Shown here one piece after another: positions 15,901-23,741 of a stretch of DNA of 37,827 nucleotides; positions within the stretch are counted from its first letter, which is position 1; every line of letters starts with the position of its first letter. A program made the translations under genes and the position numbers. Origin of the DNA: Desulfobulbaceae bacterium. GTDB lineage: Bacteria > Desulfobacterota > Desulfobulbia > Desulfobulbales > Desulfobulbaceae. A model generated the notes under the pieces. The model ran no database searches. It was not told the origin of the DNA and saw nothing but the letters and a program-made list of their open reading frames with translations. The stretch spans positions 1 through 37,827 of the forward strand of contig JAABTP010000025.1 of assembly GCA_011389815.1 (NCBI GenBank), in the 5' to 3' direction.

Positions 15901-16261
15901 ACGAGCCGAATCCGTACTGTTGGCTACCCTCCATGCGGCCAAAGGGCTGGAGTTCCGAGCTGTGTTTATGGTGGGTTGTGAAAATGGGTTGCTCCCCTTG
16001 ACTTCCCGGAGCGAGCTGAGCAAGGAAGCGGAACTGGAACATATCCAGGAGGAACGACGTCTTTTCTTTGTCGGCATGACCCGGGCTGCGGAAGTGCTCT
16101 ATCTCACCGGAGCTAAGGAACGACTGGGCTTTTCCGGGCTTGAGCAGCGCACGCCCTCCCCTTTCCTGAGTGAGATTCCACCTGAACTTTTACAGAATCC
16201 TTTGATTTTGCAGAAGCAACGAAAGAAAAAACGTACTGGGAAACAGTTGAGTTTGTTTTAA
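12938..16261 (+). CDS. Fusion of Endonuclease Q-like PHP nuclease with UvrD/PcrA-like helicase
   Basis: A 1107-residue fusion. Residues about 8-420 match Endonuclease Q: PHP metal motif DLHIHSLYSRATSK (11-24), TGDFTHPGW, SNSDCHSPSKLG, and a zinc site with C292, C295, C308 and C311. EndoQ nicks DNA 5' of deaminated bases. Residues about 470-1090 are a superfamily 1A helicase: Walker A GLGTGKTHT (493-501), DEFQD (from D671), GDPDQAIYGFRGS, INYRS, LHAAKGLEF and FVGMTRA. Two clamp-binding pentapeptides appear: QLNLF (436-440) in the linker and QLSLF as the last five residues. The ATG lies ten codons before the PHP motif with only a weak Shine-Dalgarno. Domains are seen; a nick-then-unwind repair role at deaminated bases is inferred. 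Confidence 0.9.
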   Translation: MPSIPFPFIADLHIHSLYSRATSKASNLHGLAAWAAIKGIDLIATGDFTHPGWFAHLVDNLEPAEPGLFRLKKQPDFAELASILPPGVQPDCSKIRFLLSAEISSIYKRGGKVRKIHNLLYVPDLEAARRINTVLAGIGNLHSDGRPILGLDSRILLEILLEQAPEGFLVPAHIWTPWFSLFGSKSGFNAIEECFDDLSSEIFALETGLSSDPVMNRYISALDRFSLISNSDCHSPSKLGREANIFATERSFPGLKEAMRNPVDASGEQRFQATVEFYPEEGKYHCDGHRKCGVCLEPAQTVEAEGICPECGRPMTIGVLYRVMELADRKKPVWPKGSPAVHSLIPLQEMLGELFNCGPATKKVNTVYGKLINSFGSEFGILLETPVEELNTASPLLGTAIQRVRENKVIRKPGFDGEFGVIRVFEEEERDQLAGQLNLFGMTPAKARKKSPVKKVIRWKKSQVRPMQAKRELNLEQQAAVDSLAPRIIVQAGLGTGKTHTLVQRMNRLLGSGQQAITVITFTNKAANELQQRLALLDPKKCGEKSKDSGPPCVRVDTFHGFCVHWLCSHDPALQLAGPEMRTWIFRKQYPQLSEQERRKLRREAGLFLAEQRMLPEPIACPETLRPYFAYLREHSLLDLDEIVPACTTLLHNDKNFSEELRAATVHLLVDEFQDLNAAQYELVRLLAETATVFAIGDPDQAIYGFRGSRPAWFQHFITEQEPEFHQLAINYRSGADILQAAGAVITANHVDEEQETRTTAVSEHPGTIFRYLAPHAKAEANFIAGQIQQLIGGTSHREIDQILGNEGGLALSEIAVLYRTARQAETIAQALAERTIPCQVVDVQPFYQRRESKQLYYWILLSTDHIDAAELLFLLAQEKGIGAKGITAAEAVLSAEKKGAPLDTLAANAADLPKNLQKRIAAFQELASQMIQQKTAAKAVNLLCEEFQLNRDDPDLVRFCQMAASASSLSAFADHLRKHQDNLIYDGRAESVLLATLHAAKGLEFRAVFMVGCENGLLPLTSRSELSKEAELEHIQEERRLFFVGMTRAAEVLYLTGAKERLGFSGLEQRTPSPFLSEIPPELLQNPLILQKQRKKKRTGKQLSLF

Positions 16262-16363
16262 AAATATGGTAGTTACAAATGAGCAGGCCGGAATAATAGA
16301 ATATGCAGGTTGGTTGAGTAGAGATCACAGGATGGAAACAAAAAATCAGTAAAGGAGATCAAG

Positions 16364-19003
16364 ATGAGCAATCAGGAGTTCCTGCAAAAAATTGAAGTGA
16401 ACGGCACATCGTACAGCCTGTATAATCCCAAGCTACTCGTCAATAAGGGCGTAAATATTGGCCGATTGCCTTTCTCCATCCGGGTATTGGTAGAGAACAT
16501 TCTCCGGAAGATGAACGGCACCACCGTGACTGAGCAGGACCTGGAGCAGATCAGCAACTGGAAGCCTTGGTACATAGATCCGGTGGAGATCCCCTTTCAT
16601 CCTGCCCGTGTCCTGATGCAGGACTTTACCGGGGTTCCGGCAGTAGTCGATCTGGCTGCCATGCGGGATGCGATCAAGGCACAGGGAGGTGATCCTCGGA
16701 AGATCAACCCGCTGATCCCGGTGGACCTGGTAGTGGATCACTCTGTGCAGGTGGATCATTACGGGACAGCACAGGCATTGGAACAGAATGTGGTCAAGGA
16801 GTACCAACGCAATAACGAACGCTATGCCTTCCTCAAGTGGGCCCAGCATAACTTTGACAACTTCAGGGCCGTACCACCCAACTCTGGTATCTGTCACCAG
16901 GTGAACCTGGAATACCTTGCCAGCATCATCATGCAAAGGCAGCAAGGGGATTCCCTGCTCCTCTACCCAGACAGCCTGGTGGGCACAGACTCGCACACCA
17001 CCATGATCAACGGGGCCGGGGTCATGGGCTGGGGCGTAGGAGGCATTGAGGCCGAGGCCGTCATGCTGGGCCAACCCTACTTCATGTCTATCCCCGAGGT
17101 GGTTGGCGTACATATGACGGGCAGGCTCAGGCCTGGGGTCACCACCACGGATCTGGCCTTGACCGTGACCCAGATCCTGCGCGAACAAAAGGTAGTGGAA
17201 AAGTTTGTTGAGTTCTTTGGTGAAGGCAGCCAACAGCTTAATGTTATGGATCGGGCCACCATAGCCAATATGAGTCCTGAATACGGGGCCACCATGGGCT
17301 TCTTCCCTGTGGATGAACACACCATCCAGTACCTGAAAAGGACCAATCGGGCAGAGCAGGCCCGCATCACAGAGGCCTATACCAAGGAAACCGGCCTGTT
17401 CTATAATGGCTATGAAATACCAGAGTACAGCAAGATCATTGAGCTTGACTTGGGCAGTGTTGAACCCTGCCTGGCTGGCCCATCCCGCCCCCAGGACAGG
17501 ATTCCGGTCAGGGAGCTGAAAGCCACAGTCACGCCTGCTGAAGAAAAAACCGTTGCCCTGCGCATTGATGACCAGGAGATCGCCCTGCGTAACGGCAGCA
17601 TTGTTATTGCAGCGATTACCTCCTGCACCAACACCTCCAATCCCTTTGGCCTGATTGGTGCGGCCCTGTTGGCAAAAAAGGCGGTTGCTTGCGGCCTCAC
17701 GGTGCCAGCCCATGTTAAGACCTCGTTTACCCCAGGCTCCACAGTGGTTGCAGACTATCTCCGCAAGGCTGACCTCCTTTCGCCTCTGGAGCAACTGGGC
17801 TTTCATATTGCGGCCTTTGGTTGCACCACCTGCATTGGCAACAGTGGGCCTCTGCACCCGGATATTGAACAGGCTATTACAGACAATGGCCTCTCTGTGG
17901 CCGCTGTCCTGTCAGGCAACCGTAACTTCGAGGCCCGGATCCACCAGAAGATCCAGGGGAACTTCCTGGCCTCGCCCATGCTGGTTGTGGCCTTTGCCCT
18001 GTGTGGTCGGATTGATGTGGATATGGAGAAGGAGCCTGTTGGCCTGGATGGCAACGGCAACCCGGTGCTGCTTGCTGATCTCTGGCCGGATGCGGCGGAG
18101 ATAGAAGCCCTTATCAGCCAGCATCTCAGTGCAGAGCTTTTTCAGCACAACTATGCAGGTATCTTTGAGGGGGATACACGCTGGCAGGCCATGCCCGTGG
18201 CAGAAGAGACCACCTTTCCCTGGGATGCTGCGTCCAACTATATCAAGAACCCGCCCTATTTCACAGCATTCCAGCAAGAGACCAGTTCAGGGGAAGACAG
18301 TATCACGGCACGGGCTTTGCTCCTGCTGGGTGACTCAGTGACCACTGATCATATCTCCCCGGCCGGAGCAATCCCGGAGACATACCCGGCAGGCCGGTAT
18401 CTCCTGGGACAGGGTGTCAGTACCAGGGAGTTTAATTCCTACGGGTCACGACGGGGCAATCATGAGGTCATGATGCGGGGCACCTTTGGCAATATCAGGA
18501 TAAAGAATCAACTGGTTGCGCCCAGGGAGGGAAGCTTTACCCGCAAGTTCCCAGAAGACGTGGAGATGTCGGTGTATGATGCAGCAATGCAGTACCAGGA
18601 GGAAGGAACATCGCTGGTGGTGTTAGCTGGTAAGGAATACGGCACAGGCTCTTCCCGTGACTGGGCTGCCAAGGGCACCCAGCTTCTTGGGGTCAGGGCG
18701 GTTATTGCAGAGTCCTACGAACGCATCCATCGCAGTAATCTGGTGGGCATGGGGGTGTTGCCGCTTCAGTTCAGCCAGGGGGAAAGTTGGCAGGAACTGG
18801 GCCTGGACGGCTCAGAGGTCTTTACCCTGAACGGACTTGCTGCTCTGGAACCAGGAAAGGAGCTTGAGGTGCAGGCTGCAAAGGCAGATGGGAGCATAGT
18901 TGTCTTTACAGCCCTGGTCAGACTGAACACCGATATTGAGGTCAGCTATTACCGACACGGAGGCATTCTCCCCTATGTGCTCAGGGCCTTAATGGCTGAG
19001 TAG
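16364..19003 (+). CDS. acnA: Aconitate hydratase A
   Basis: An 879-residue monomeric aconitase of the AcnA/IRP1 branch, catalysing citrate to isocitrate in the TCA cycle. The [4Fe-4S] ligands are C421 (in ITSCTNTSN) and C487 and C490 (in GCTTCIGNSGPL). Other hallmarks are DSHTTMINGAGVMGWGVGG, GDSVTTDHISPAG, NSYGSRRGNHEVM and GKEYGTGSSRDWAAKG in the swivelling C-terminal domain. A strong AAAGGAGAT Shine-Dalgarno lies 5-7 bases before the ATG. It appears to be a single-gene unit ending at a palindromic element shared with the convergent DUF533 gene. Confidence 0.97.
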   Translation: MSNQEFLQKIEVNGTSYSLYNPKLLVNKGVNIGRLPFSIRVLVENILRKMNGTTVTEQDLEQISNWKPWYIDPVEIPFHPARVLMQDFTGVPAVVDLAAMRDAIKAQGGDPRKINPLIPVDLVVDHSVQVDHYGTAQALEQNVVKEYQRNNERYAFLKWAQHNFDNFRAVPPNSGICHQVNLEYLASIIMQRQQGDSLLLYPDSLVGTDSHTTMINGAGVMGWGVGGIEAEAVMLGQPYFMSIPEVVGVHMTGRLRPGVTTTDLALTVTQILREQKVVEKFVEFFGEGSQQLNVMDRATIANMSPEYGATMGFFPVDEHTIQYLKRTNRAEQARITEAYTKETGLFYNGYEIPEYSKIIELDLGSVEPCLAGPSRPQDRIPVRELKATVTPAEEKTVALRIDDQEIALRNGSIVIAAITSCTNTSNPFGLIGAALLAKKAVACGLTVPAHVKTSFTPGSTVVADYLRKADLLSPLEQLGFHIAAFGCTTCIGNSGPLHPDIEQAITDNGLSVAAVLSGNRNFEARIHQKIQGNFLASPMLVVAFALCGRIDVDMEKEPVGLDGNGNPVLLADLWPDAAEIEALISQHLSAELFQHNYAGIFEGDTRWQAMPVAEETTFPWDAASNYIKNPPYFTAFQQETSSGEDSITARALLLLGDSVTTDHISPAGAIPETYPAGRYLLGQGVSTREFNSYGSRRGNHEVMMRGTFGNIRIKNQLVAPREGSFTRKFPEDVEMSVYDAAMQYQEEGTSLVVLAGKEYGTGSSRDWAAKGTQLLGVRAVIAESYERIHRSNLVGMGVLPLQFSQGESWQELGLDGSEVFTLNGLAALEPGKELEVQAAKADGSIVVFTALVRLNTDIEVSYYRHGGILPYVLRALMAE

Positions 19004-19027
19004 GGGCACAGCATGCCGTGCCCCTAC
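19000..19027. repeat. REP-like palindrome / bidirectional terminator between convergent genes
   Basis: GTAGGGGCAC-N8-GTGCCCCTAC is a perfect 10-bp stem with an 8-nt loop. It begins inside the last codons of acnA and ends 9 bp before the convergent DUF533 gene. The GTAGGGGC/GCCCCTAC ends resemble a widespread class of REP-like palindromes. A related but decayed element lies at 35776-35832. Confidence 0.65.
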
Positions 19028-19035
19028 GGTGGATC

Positions 19036-19845
19036 CTACTGGTTCTCCTCAATGAACTGGCAGACCTCCGGGCTCAGGCCCAATGCCGTACCCAGCTCAT
19101 CAAACCACTGCCGCTCGCTCTCTGTATCAATATTCACTGCTGATGCAGCAACAGCATACATAGCCTGGCCCAGACGGATATCTTCAATGCCTTGAGTCAA
19201 ATCAGCAATACTGCGGGGATGATGTAATTCTTCCAGGAGAAACATCTTCTCTTCCTGAGCAAGCTCAACATCACGCAGACGATCAAGGATTGCCTTTTCT
19301 TCCTCACTATCAAGGGTTCCATCTGCATGGGCCGCACCCACCATGACCTGAATCAGGCGACAGGCAACGTCCTGTTCACTGAGTCCGGTGTGCACTGGTT
19401 CCATTGCAGGTTCTACAGCAACAGGCTCTTGTTGAGCAGGACTCGTACCCTGTGCCTGTTGCATATGACTCGGAGGGGGTGGGGGCGGAGGAGGAGCAGT
19501 TTGGGTCGGGCCTGCCGGACCTGCTGGTGCGTAAGAGGGCTGGGAGTACTGAGCACCCATTCCTCCAGCTGTCTGCCGCTGTTTGGCCTGTTGACCTGTT
19601 CGATAGATCTCATAAGCCCCTACACCCAGACCAATGGCTGTGAGCAAGCCCTTGCCAGAGGTCAGGTTACCTGTTAGGTTACCAAGCAAGGAACTCTTAC
19701 CCTGATGTGAGGAGCTGTGGTGCTGAACATATCCCTTTTTTCCCTTATACTTTTTTTTATGTTTTTTGTATTTCTTTTTAAAATGTTTCCCGCCCGAACC
19801 CGTGGCTTCATGCAATAACTTACCCAGCAATTTTTCAACGTCCAT
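19036..19845 (-). CDS. DUF533 (YebE-like, TerB-fold) protein with basic and polyproline linkers
   Basis: A 269-residue protein. The N-terminal helix (MDVEKLLGKLLHE) is followed by a lysine/histidine-rich stretch (KHFKKKYKKHKKKYKGKK, then HHSSSH). A glycine-rich hydrophobic segment (LLTAIGLGVGAYEIY) may contact the membrane. A linker with eight consecutive prolines comes next. The C-terminal DUF533/TerB-like helical domain (about 155-269) contains VMVGAAHADGTLDSEEEKAI. I chose the ATG at 19845 because an AGGAGAG Shine-Dalgarno lies just upstream; a longer in-frame start adds 13 residues. TerB-like domains are linked to stress or metal responses, but the role here is unknown. It converges on acnA across a palindrome. 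Confidence 0.82.
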   Translation of the reverse strand: MDVEKLLGKLLHEATGSGGKHFKKKYKKHKKKYKGKKGYVQHHSSSHQGKSSLLGNLTGNLTSGKGLLTAIGLGVGAYEIYRTGQQAKQRQTAGGMGAQYSQPSYAPAGPAGPTQTAPPPPPPPPSHMQQAQGTSPAQQEPVAVEPAMEPVHTGLSEQDVACRLIQVMVGAAHADGTLDSEEEKAILDRLRDVELAQEEKMFLLEELHHPRSIADLTQGIEDIRLGQAMYAVAASAVNIDTESERQWFDELGTALGLSPEVCQFIEENQ

Positions 19846-20305
19846 AAACTCTCCTGATAAGGATAAATATTCTGTTGCTGCCAACCTTGGACAAAAATAA
19901 TTCCCAATGTCTCTCTGTTACCTTCAGATAGAATCAAGATCTATTGTACCTATTGCGTCATTGGAAGCAAGAAAAAATCCGAGTAATTTTTGAAAAAGCG
20001 GTATGTGTTCAAAGAAAAGCAATCAGTGTTGAGTAATACAAATCTGATCAATACAGATTATCCCTGAGTACAGGAAGAAAAATATTTCAACCGGTGACCT
20101 TACTGGCTTGAATCATATACGTAACATACAGGCTATGGGGGAACAGGATCATGAATATTTCATCTCCAGTCCCCTAACATTTTTTTTCTCCTGACCATCA
20201 ATTATGTCAATATTAAAAAAAGTAGCTTGCAGGAAACCGTTTTTTTGCTACAGTAAAAATTTTGGCGGCAACTCAAGGCAACATTAAAAAACATTGGATA
20301 ACAAA
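19846..20305. other. Gene-free divergent region between DUF533 gene and dgt
   Basis: About 460 AT-rich bases between divergently transcribed genes. No coding frame with recognisable content is present. It includes T-runs near 20180 and 20240 and the candidate dgt promoter. I see no riboswitch or RNA gene. Confidence 0.5.
20227..20254 (+). promoter_or_regulatory. Possible promoter for dgt
   Basis: TTGCAG (20227-20232), a 16-bp spacer and TACAGT (20249-20254) lie 51 bp upstream of the dgt ATG. Both boxes deviate from consensus. A GTAGC/GCTAC inverted repeat overlaps them. The support is weak. Confidence 0.3.
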
Positions 20306-21502
20306 ATGAATAAAGAGAGCCCGCTGCTTGCTGATGTGCGAGATCAACTTGCCAGAGAGGAAAAAAGCTGTTTATCTCCTTTGGCCTGCCTCAGTCAGGA
20401 GAAAATCCGCCGAACAAAAGAACGACAACAAGGCTATCGCCAACCCTTTGCAAAAGATGCTGACCGCATTCTTCATTCAAAAGCGTATACCCGCTATATT
20501 GACAAAACCCAGGTTTTTTCCCTGATTGATAATGACCATATCACCCATCGGGTTCTCCATGTGCAATTAGTATCCAGAATTGCCAGAACAGCAGGCCGTT
20601 TTCTCGGCTTGAATGAAGACCTGATAGAAGCCATTGCTCTGGGCCATGATATTGGCCATCCCCCTTTTGGACATGAGGGAGAACATATTCTTGATCGACT
20701 TTGCCAGGCCCACGGCTTACCTGGCTTTCGCCATAACATCCAGTCGGTTCATTTCCTTGACCGCATTGAAAAGCAAGGACGTGGCTGGAACCTAAGCCTT
20801 CAGGTGCTGGATGGAATTCTCTGCCATGATGGCGAGGCAAACCGTACAGCACTTGTGCCGGAACGATCACGAGAAAAGACCTTTTCTCATTTTGACCAGC
20901 TGCTGGAACAGGATGCCTTTTCAAAAAGCCTGGTTCCCATGACCCTTGAGGGCTGCCTGGTACGCCTGGCTGATACTGTGGCCTATCTCGGTCGTGACAT
21001 TGAAGATGCTATAGAACTGGACCTTATTACACGCCAGGAAATCCCAGAGACCTGTGCTGAAATATTGGGCAAGAGCAACGGCACCATTGTCCACAACTTA
21101 GTCAGTGACCTGATTAGCAATAATCTGCACCTTCGTCAAAATACTCCTGGCCCTTGTTCTGATTGTATCGGATTCAGCGAACAAGTAGGTGATGCATTGC
21201 TGGAACTCAAAAAATTCAACTATGAGCGCATCTATCGTAACCCGCTCTTTAAACCGGATTTTAAGCGAATTCACAGCTGTTATGAACAGCTTTTCTCCTC
21301 TTATCTGGATCAGCTCGTTACAGATCCGTTGTCCCAAAAAACAGAGCGGAGTTTTGGGCATTCCATGACACATACCTATCGTGACAATCACGCACCGGCA
21401 GCTATTGTGAGAGATTACCTTGCTGGCATGACAGATAATTTTTTTCTACACCAGGCTGAACTGCTTGGCTGCGATGTACCGGAGAGAAGATGCATAAGTT
21501 AA
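20306..21502 (+). CDS. dgt: Deoxyguanosinetriphosphate triphosphohydrolase-like protein
   Basis: A 398-residue HD-domain dNTPase of the Dgt family, which hydrolyses dNTPs to deoxynucleoside and triphosphate. Metal-binding HD residues appear as THRVLHVQLVSRIAR and ALGHDIGHPPFGHEGE, followed by FRHNIQSVHFLDRIEK and ILCHDGEA. A later HD aspartate is in RLADTVAYLGRDIEDAIELD. Length fits the family. I take the ATG at 20306; a TTG four codons upstream is an alternative. Neither has a clear Shine-Dalgarno. The 3' end overlaps the start of the CLC channel gene by 13 bp, so the two are probably co-translated. Confidence 0.92.
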   Translation: MNKESPLLADVRDQLAREEKSCLSPLACLSQEKIRRTKERQQGYRQPFAKDADRILHSKAYTRYIDKTQVFSLIDNDHITHRVLHVQLVSRIARTAGRFLGLNEDLIEAIALGHDIGHPPFGHEGEHILDRLCQAHGLPGFRHNIQSVHFLDRIEKQGRGWNLSLQVLDGILCHDGEANRTALVPERSREKTFSHFDQLLEQDAFSKSLVPMTLEGCLVRLADTVAYLGRDIEDAIELDLITRQEIPETCAEILGKSNGTIVHNLVSDLISNNLHLRQNTPGPCSDCIGFSEQVGDALLELKKFNYERIYRNPLFKPDFKRIHSCYEQLFSSYLDQLVTDPLSQKTERSFGHSMTHTYRDNHAPAAIVRDYLAGMTDNFFLHQAELLGCDVPERRCIS

Positions 21503-23268
21503 AAGAATTTCTACCTGGCGAAAACACTGCTGTTATCATAACTGCCGCTGTTATCGGCCTGTTGGCAGGCGGTGTGATCATTATTTTTCGTGAATCAGTG
21601 GAACTGGTCCATAAATATATTTTTGAACTCGGTTCCGAGCTTCTCCATATTCATGAGGGAGGGTGGAACCGCCTCCTCCTTCCCCTGATTCCCATGTCTG
21701 GCATGATTCTCCTTATTCCTCTTTCTCTTCTTTTTCCTAAACAGGTGAACGGGTATGGTTTTACCAAATTTCTTCGTCGGGTCAACCTGGAGAACGGGGT
21801 ACTTAATGCCCGAAATATTTTTATCAAAATAGTTGCCACAGCCATCACCATTGGCTCAGGGAATTCTGCTGGGGTGGAAGGCCCAACAGCTCAGATCGGT
21901 GGCGCATTAGGATCTCAGTTTGGCCAAAAACTGAGAGTCTCTGGAGCCCGAATGAAGGTTTATATTGCTGCTGGCAGTGCTGGTGCCATTGCAGGAATCT
22001 TTAACGCTCCTCTTGCTGGCATTTTTTTTGCAGCAGAAATTATCATGCTCGGTACCTATAAAATTTCTTCCTTTTCCGCCTTGGTAGTTGCTTCCGCTAT
22101 GGCCACAGTGGTTTCACGAGCCTATTATAATAATGAGGCAATCTTTCCTATTCCAGACTATTATATGGTCAACCCAATTGTGGAAATCCCACTCTATGCC
22201 ATCATGGCGCTTTTAATTGGGCTGTTGGCTGTGGCCCATATCCGTTTTTTTTATTTTCTCCGGGACTGGTTCCACAACCTCTCCCTTTCGGAGCAGATCA
22301 AACCTATTTTTGGGGCCTTTCTGGTAGGGAGTATGGGGATCATTTTTCCTCAGGTCATGGGAGATGGATATCATTATATTGCCGAAGTTCTGACTGGTGA
22401 TGGGATCGTTTGGGTGATGTTGGCTCTGATCGCCTTAAAATCAATAGCCACTGCCATAACCCTTGGATCAGGAGGGGCTGGCGGTGTCTTTGCCCCTGCT
22501 CTTTTTATCGGAGCTGTTATCGGCGGGGCCTTTGGTGGTATTGTCCACACCCTGCTCCCCAACCACACTGCAACACCTGGGGCCTATGCCACAATAGGTA
22601 TTGGTGCCTTTCTGGCAGCCTCAACCCACGCACCCATGACTGCGATTTTTCTGCTTGTCGAGATGACTGGTAATTATATGATTATTGTCCCGGTGATGCT
22701 GACCGCCATTATCGGAACAGTGACAGCGAAGAAATTTTACAGCGATTCTATTGATACTGTAGACTTTACCCGAGATGGAATTGATATCCATGAAGGAAGG
22801 GAAGTGGCTATTCTGAAATCCATCCCTGTGGGCAAGGCCATCAGTGAAGATGTTGATTTTATCAGCGAGACAGCTAATATTAATAATCTGCTGGACCTTT
22901 TTGCCCTTGCTAAAGATTCCCTCTATTTCCCAGTGGTTGATCATGAAGGCAAGATGGTTGGGGTCGTTTCCATGCAGGATGTTAAAACCATTCTTCAAGA
23001 TGAAGAAAAACGCTGTTGCCATCTGGTTGGAGCTATTTGCAGTCGCAATGTTATCACCCTGACACCGGATCATAATCTTTTTGATGCAATACAGCTCTTT
23101 GATGTCAAAGGAATAGAAGAAATCCCAGTAGTAGAAACTATGAAAGAACAGTGGGTTGTGGGAAAACTGAAACGACGGGACGTAATTTCTGTTTATAATC
23201 ACGAAGTGTTGAAGCGGGGAATCAGCGAAAAAGCCGAAGACATCAAACTGCTCTGTTCATCATCCTGA
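21490..23268 (+). CDS. CLC-family chloride channel/antiporter with C-terminal CBS pair
   Basis: A 592-residue inner-membrane protein. Residues about 15-420 form the CLC fold with many hydrophobic helices. Anion-site motifs are GSGNSAGVEGPTAQIG, with the gating glutamate in GVEGP, and GSGGAGGVFAPALFIGA. The serine and glycine pattern fits chloride. A glutamate at the external gate suggests an H+-coupled exchanger or gated channel. Residues about 450-580 hold two CBS domains (VGKAISEDVDFISE and onward; GAICSRNVITLTPDHNLFDA), which bind adenine nucleotides and regulate gating. It starts inside the dgt 3' end with GAGAAG as Shine-Dalgarno. Confidence 0.93.
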   Translation: MHKLKEFLPGENTAVIITAAVIGLLAGGVIIIFRESVELVHKYIFELGSELLHIHEGGWNRLLLPLIPMSGMILLIPLSLLFPKQVNGYGFTKFLRRVNLENGVLNARNIFIKIVATAITIGSGNSAGVEGPTAQIGGALGSQFGQKLRVSGARMKVYIAAGSAGAIAGIFNAPLAGIFFAAEIIMLGTYKISSFSALVVASAMATVVSRAYYNNEAIFPIPDYYMVNPIVEIPLYAIMALLIGLLAVAHIRFFYFLRDWFHNLSLSEQIKPIFGAFLVGSMGIIFPQVMGDGYHYIAEVLTGDGIVWVMLALIALKSIATAITLGSGGAGGVFAPALFIGAVIGGAFGGIVHTLLPNHTATPGAYATIGIGAFLAASTHAPMTAIFLLVEMTGNYMIIVPVMLTAIIGTVTAKKFYSDSIDTVDFTRDGIDIHEGREVAILKSIPVGKAISEDVDFISETANINNLLDLFALAKDSLYFPVVDHEGKMVGVVSMQDVKTILQDEEKRCCHLVGAICSRNVITLTPDHNLFDAIQLFDVKGIEEIPVVETMKEQWVVGKLKRRDVISVYNHEVLKRGISEKAEDIKLLCSSS

Positions 23269-23335
23269 TTTTAAATTGCATATTTGTTACCTCTCCCCTC
23301 AAAATAAAGGGGGGACTGGTTTTATATTTTTCATT

Positions 23336-23713
23336 ATGAAATTAACCCTTTACTCCTTTGGTTTTAAACACGGATACCCTGATGCCAATATTGCCTGGGA
23401 TGTCCGTTTTCTCCCCAATCCCTACTGGGAAGAGCACCTGAGGGAACATACTGGTCTGAAAGAGCAAATAGCTCACTATGTTCTGGATAACGCAACTGGT
23501 CAGGAATTTTTAAAACAGCTTGCCCCTCTGCTCATATTAACCCTGAACAGCCACAAAACAGGAGGACGCGAAGAACTCCGCTGCGCTATAGGGTGTACCG
23601 GTGGACGCCATCGTTCCGTTGCCGTGGTTGAATATCTTCGGGGAGTACTGACCGATATTCTCGGTAGAGAGGATGAGCTAACTGTGTATCATCGGGATAT
23701 TGAGAAAAAGTAG
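23336..23713 (+). CDS. Stand-alone RapZ C-terminal domain protein
   Basis: A 125-residue protein equal to the C-terminal domain of RapZ/YvcJ: SFGFKHGYPDANIAWDVRFL, NPYWEEHLREHTGL, AIGCTGGRHRSVAVVEYL and VYHRDIEKK. The N-terminal P-loop ATPase domain of RapZ is absent. In enterobacterial RapZ the C-terminal domain is the part that binds the sRNAs GlmY/GlmZ and senses glucosamine-6-phosphate. I start at the ATG 23336. The nearest purine-rich sequence (AAGGGGGG) is 21-28 bases upstream within a small CCCCT/AGGGG hairpin, so initiation looks poor or regulated. It follows the CLC gene on the same strand. Confidence 0.88.
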   Translation: MKLTLYSFGFKHGYPDANIAWDVRFLPNPYWEEHLREHTGLKEQIAHYVLDNATGQEFLKQLAPLLILTLNSHKTGGREELRCAIGCTGGRHRSVAVVEYLRGVLTDILGREDELTVYHRDIEKK

Positions 23714-23741
23714 AGTGTGAACAGCAAACAGGCTTATTATT

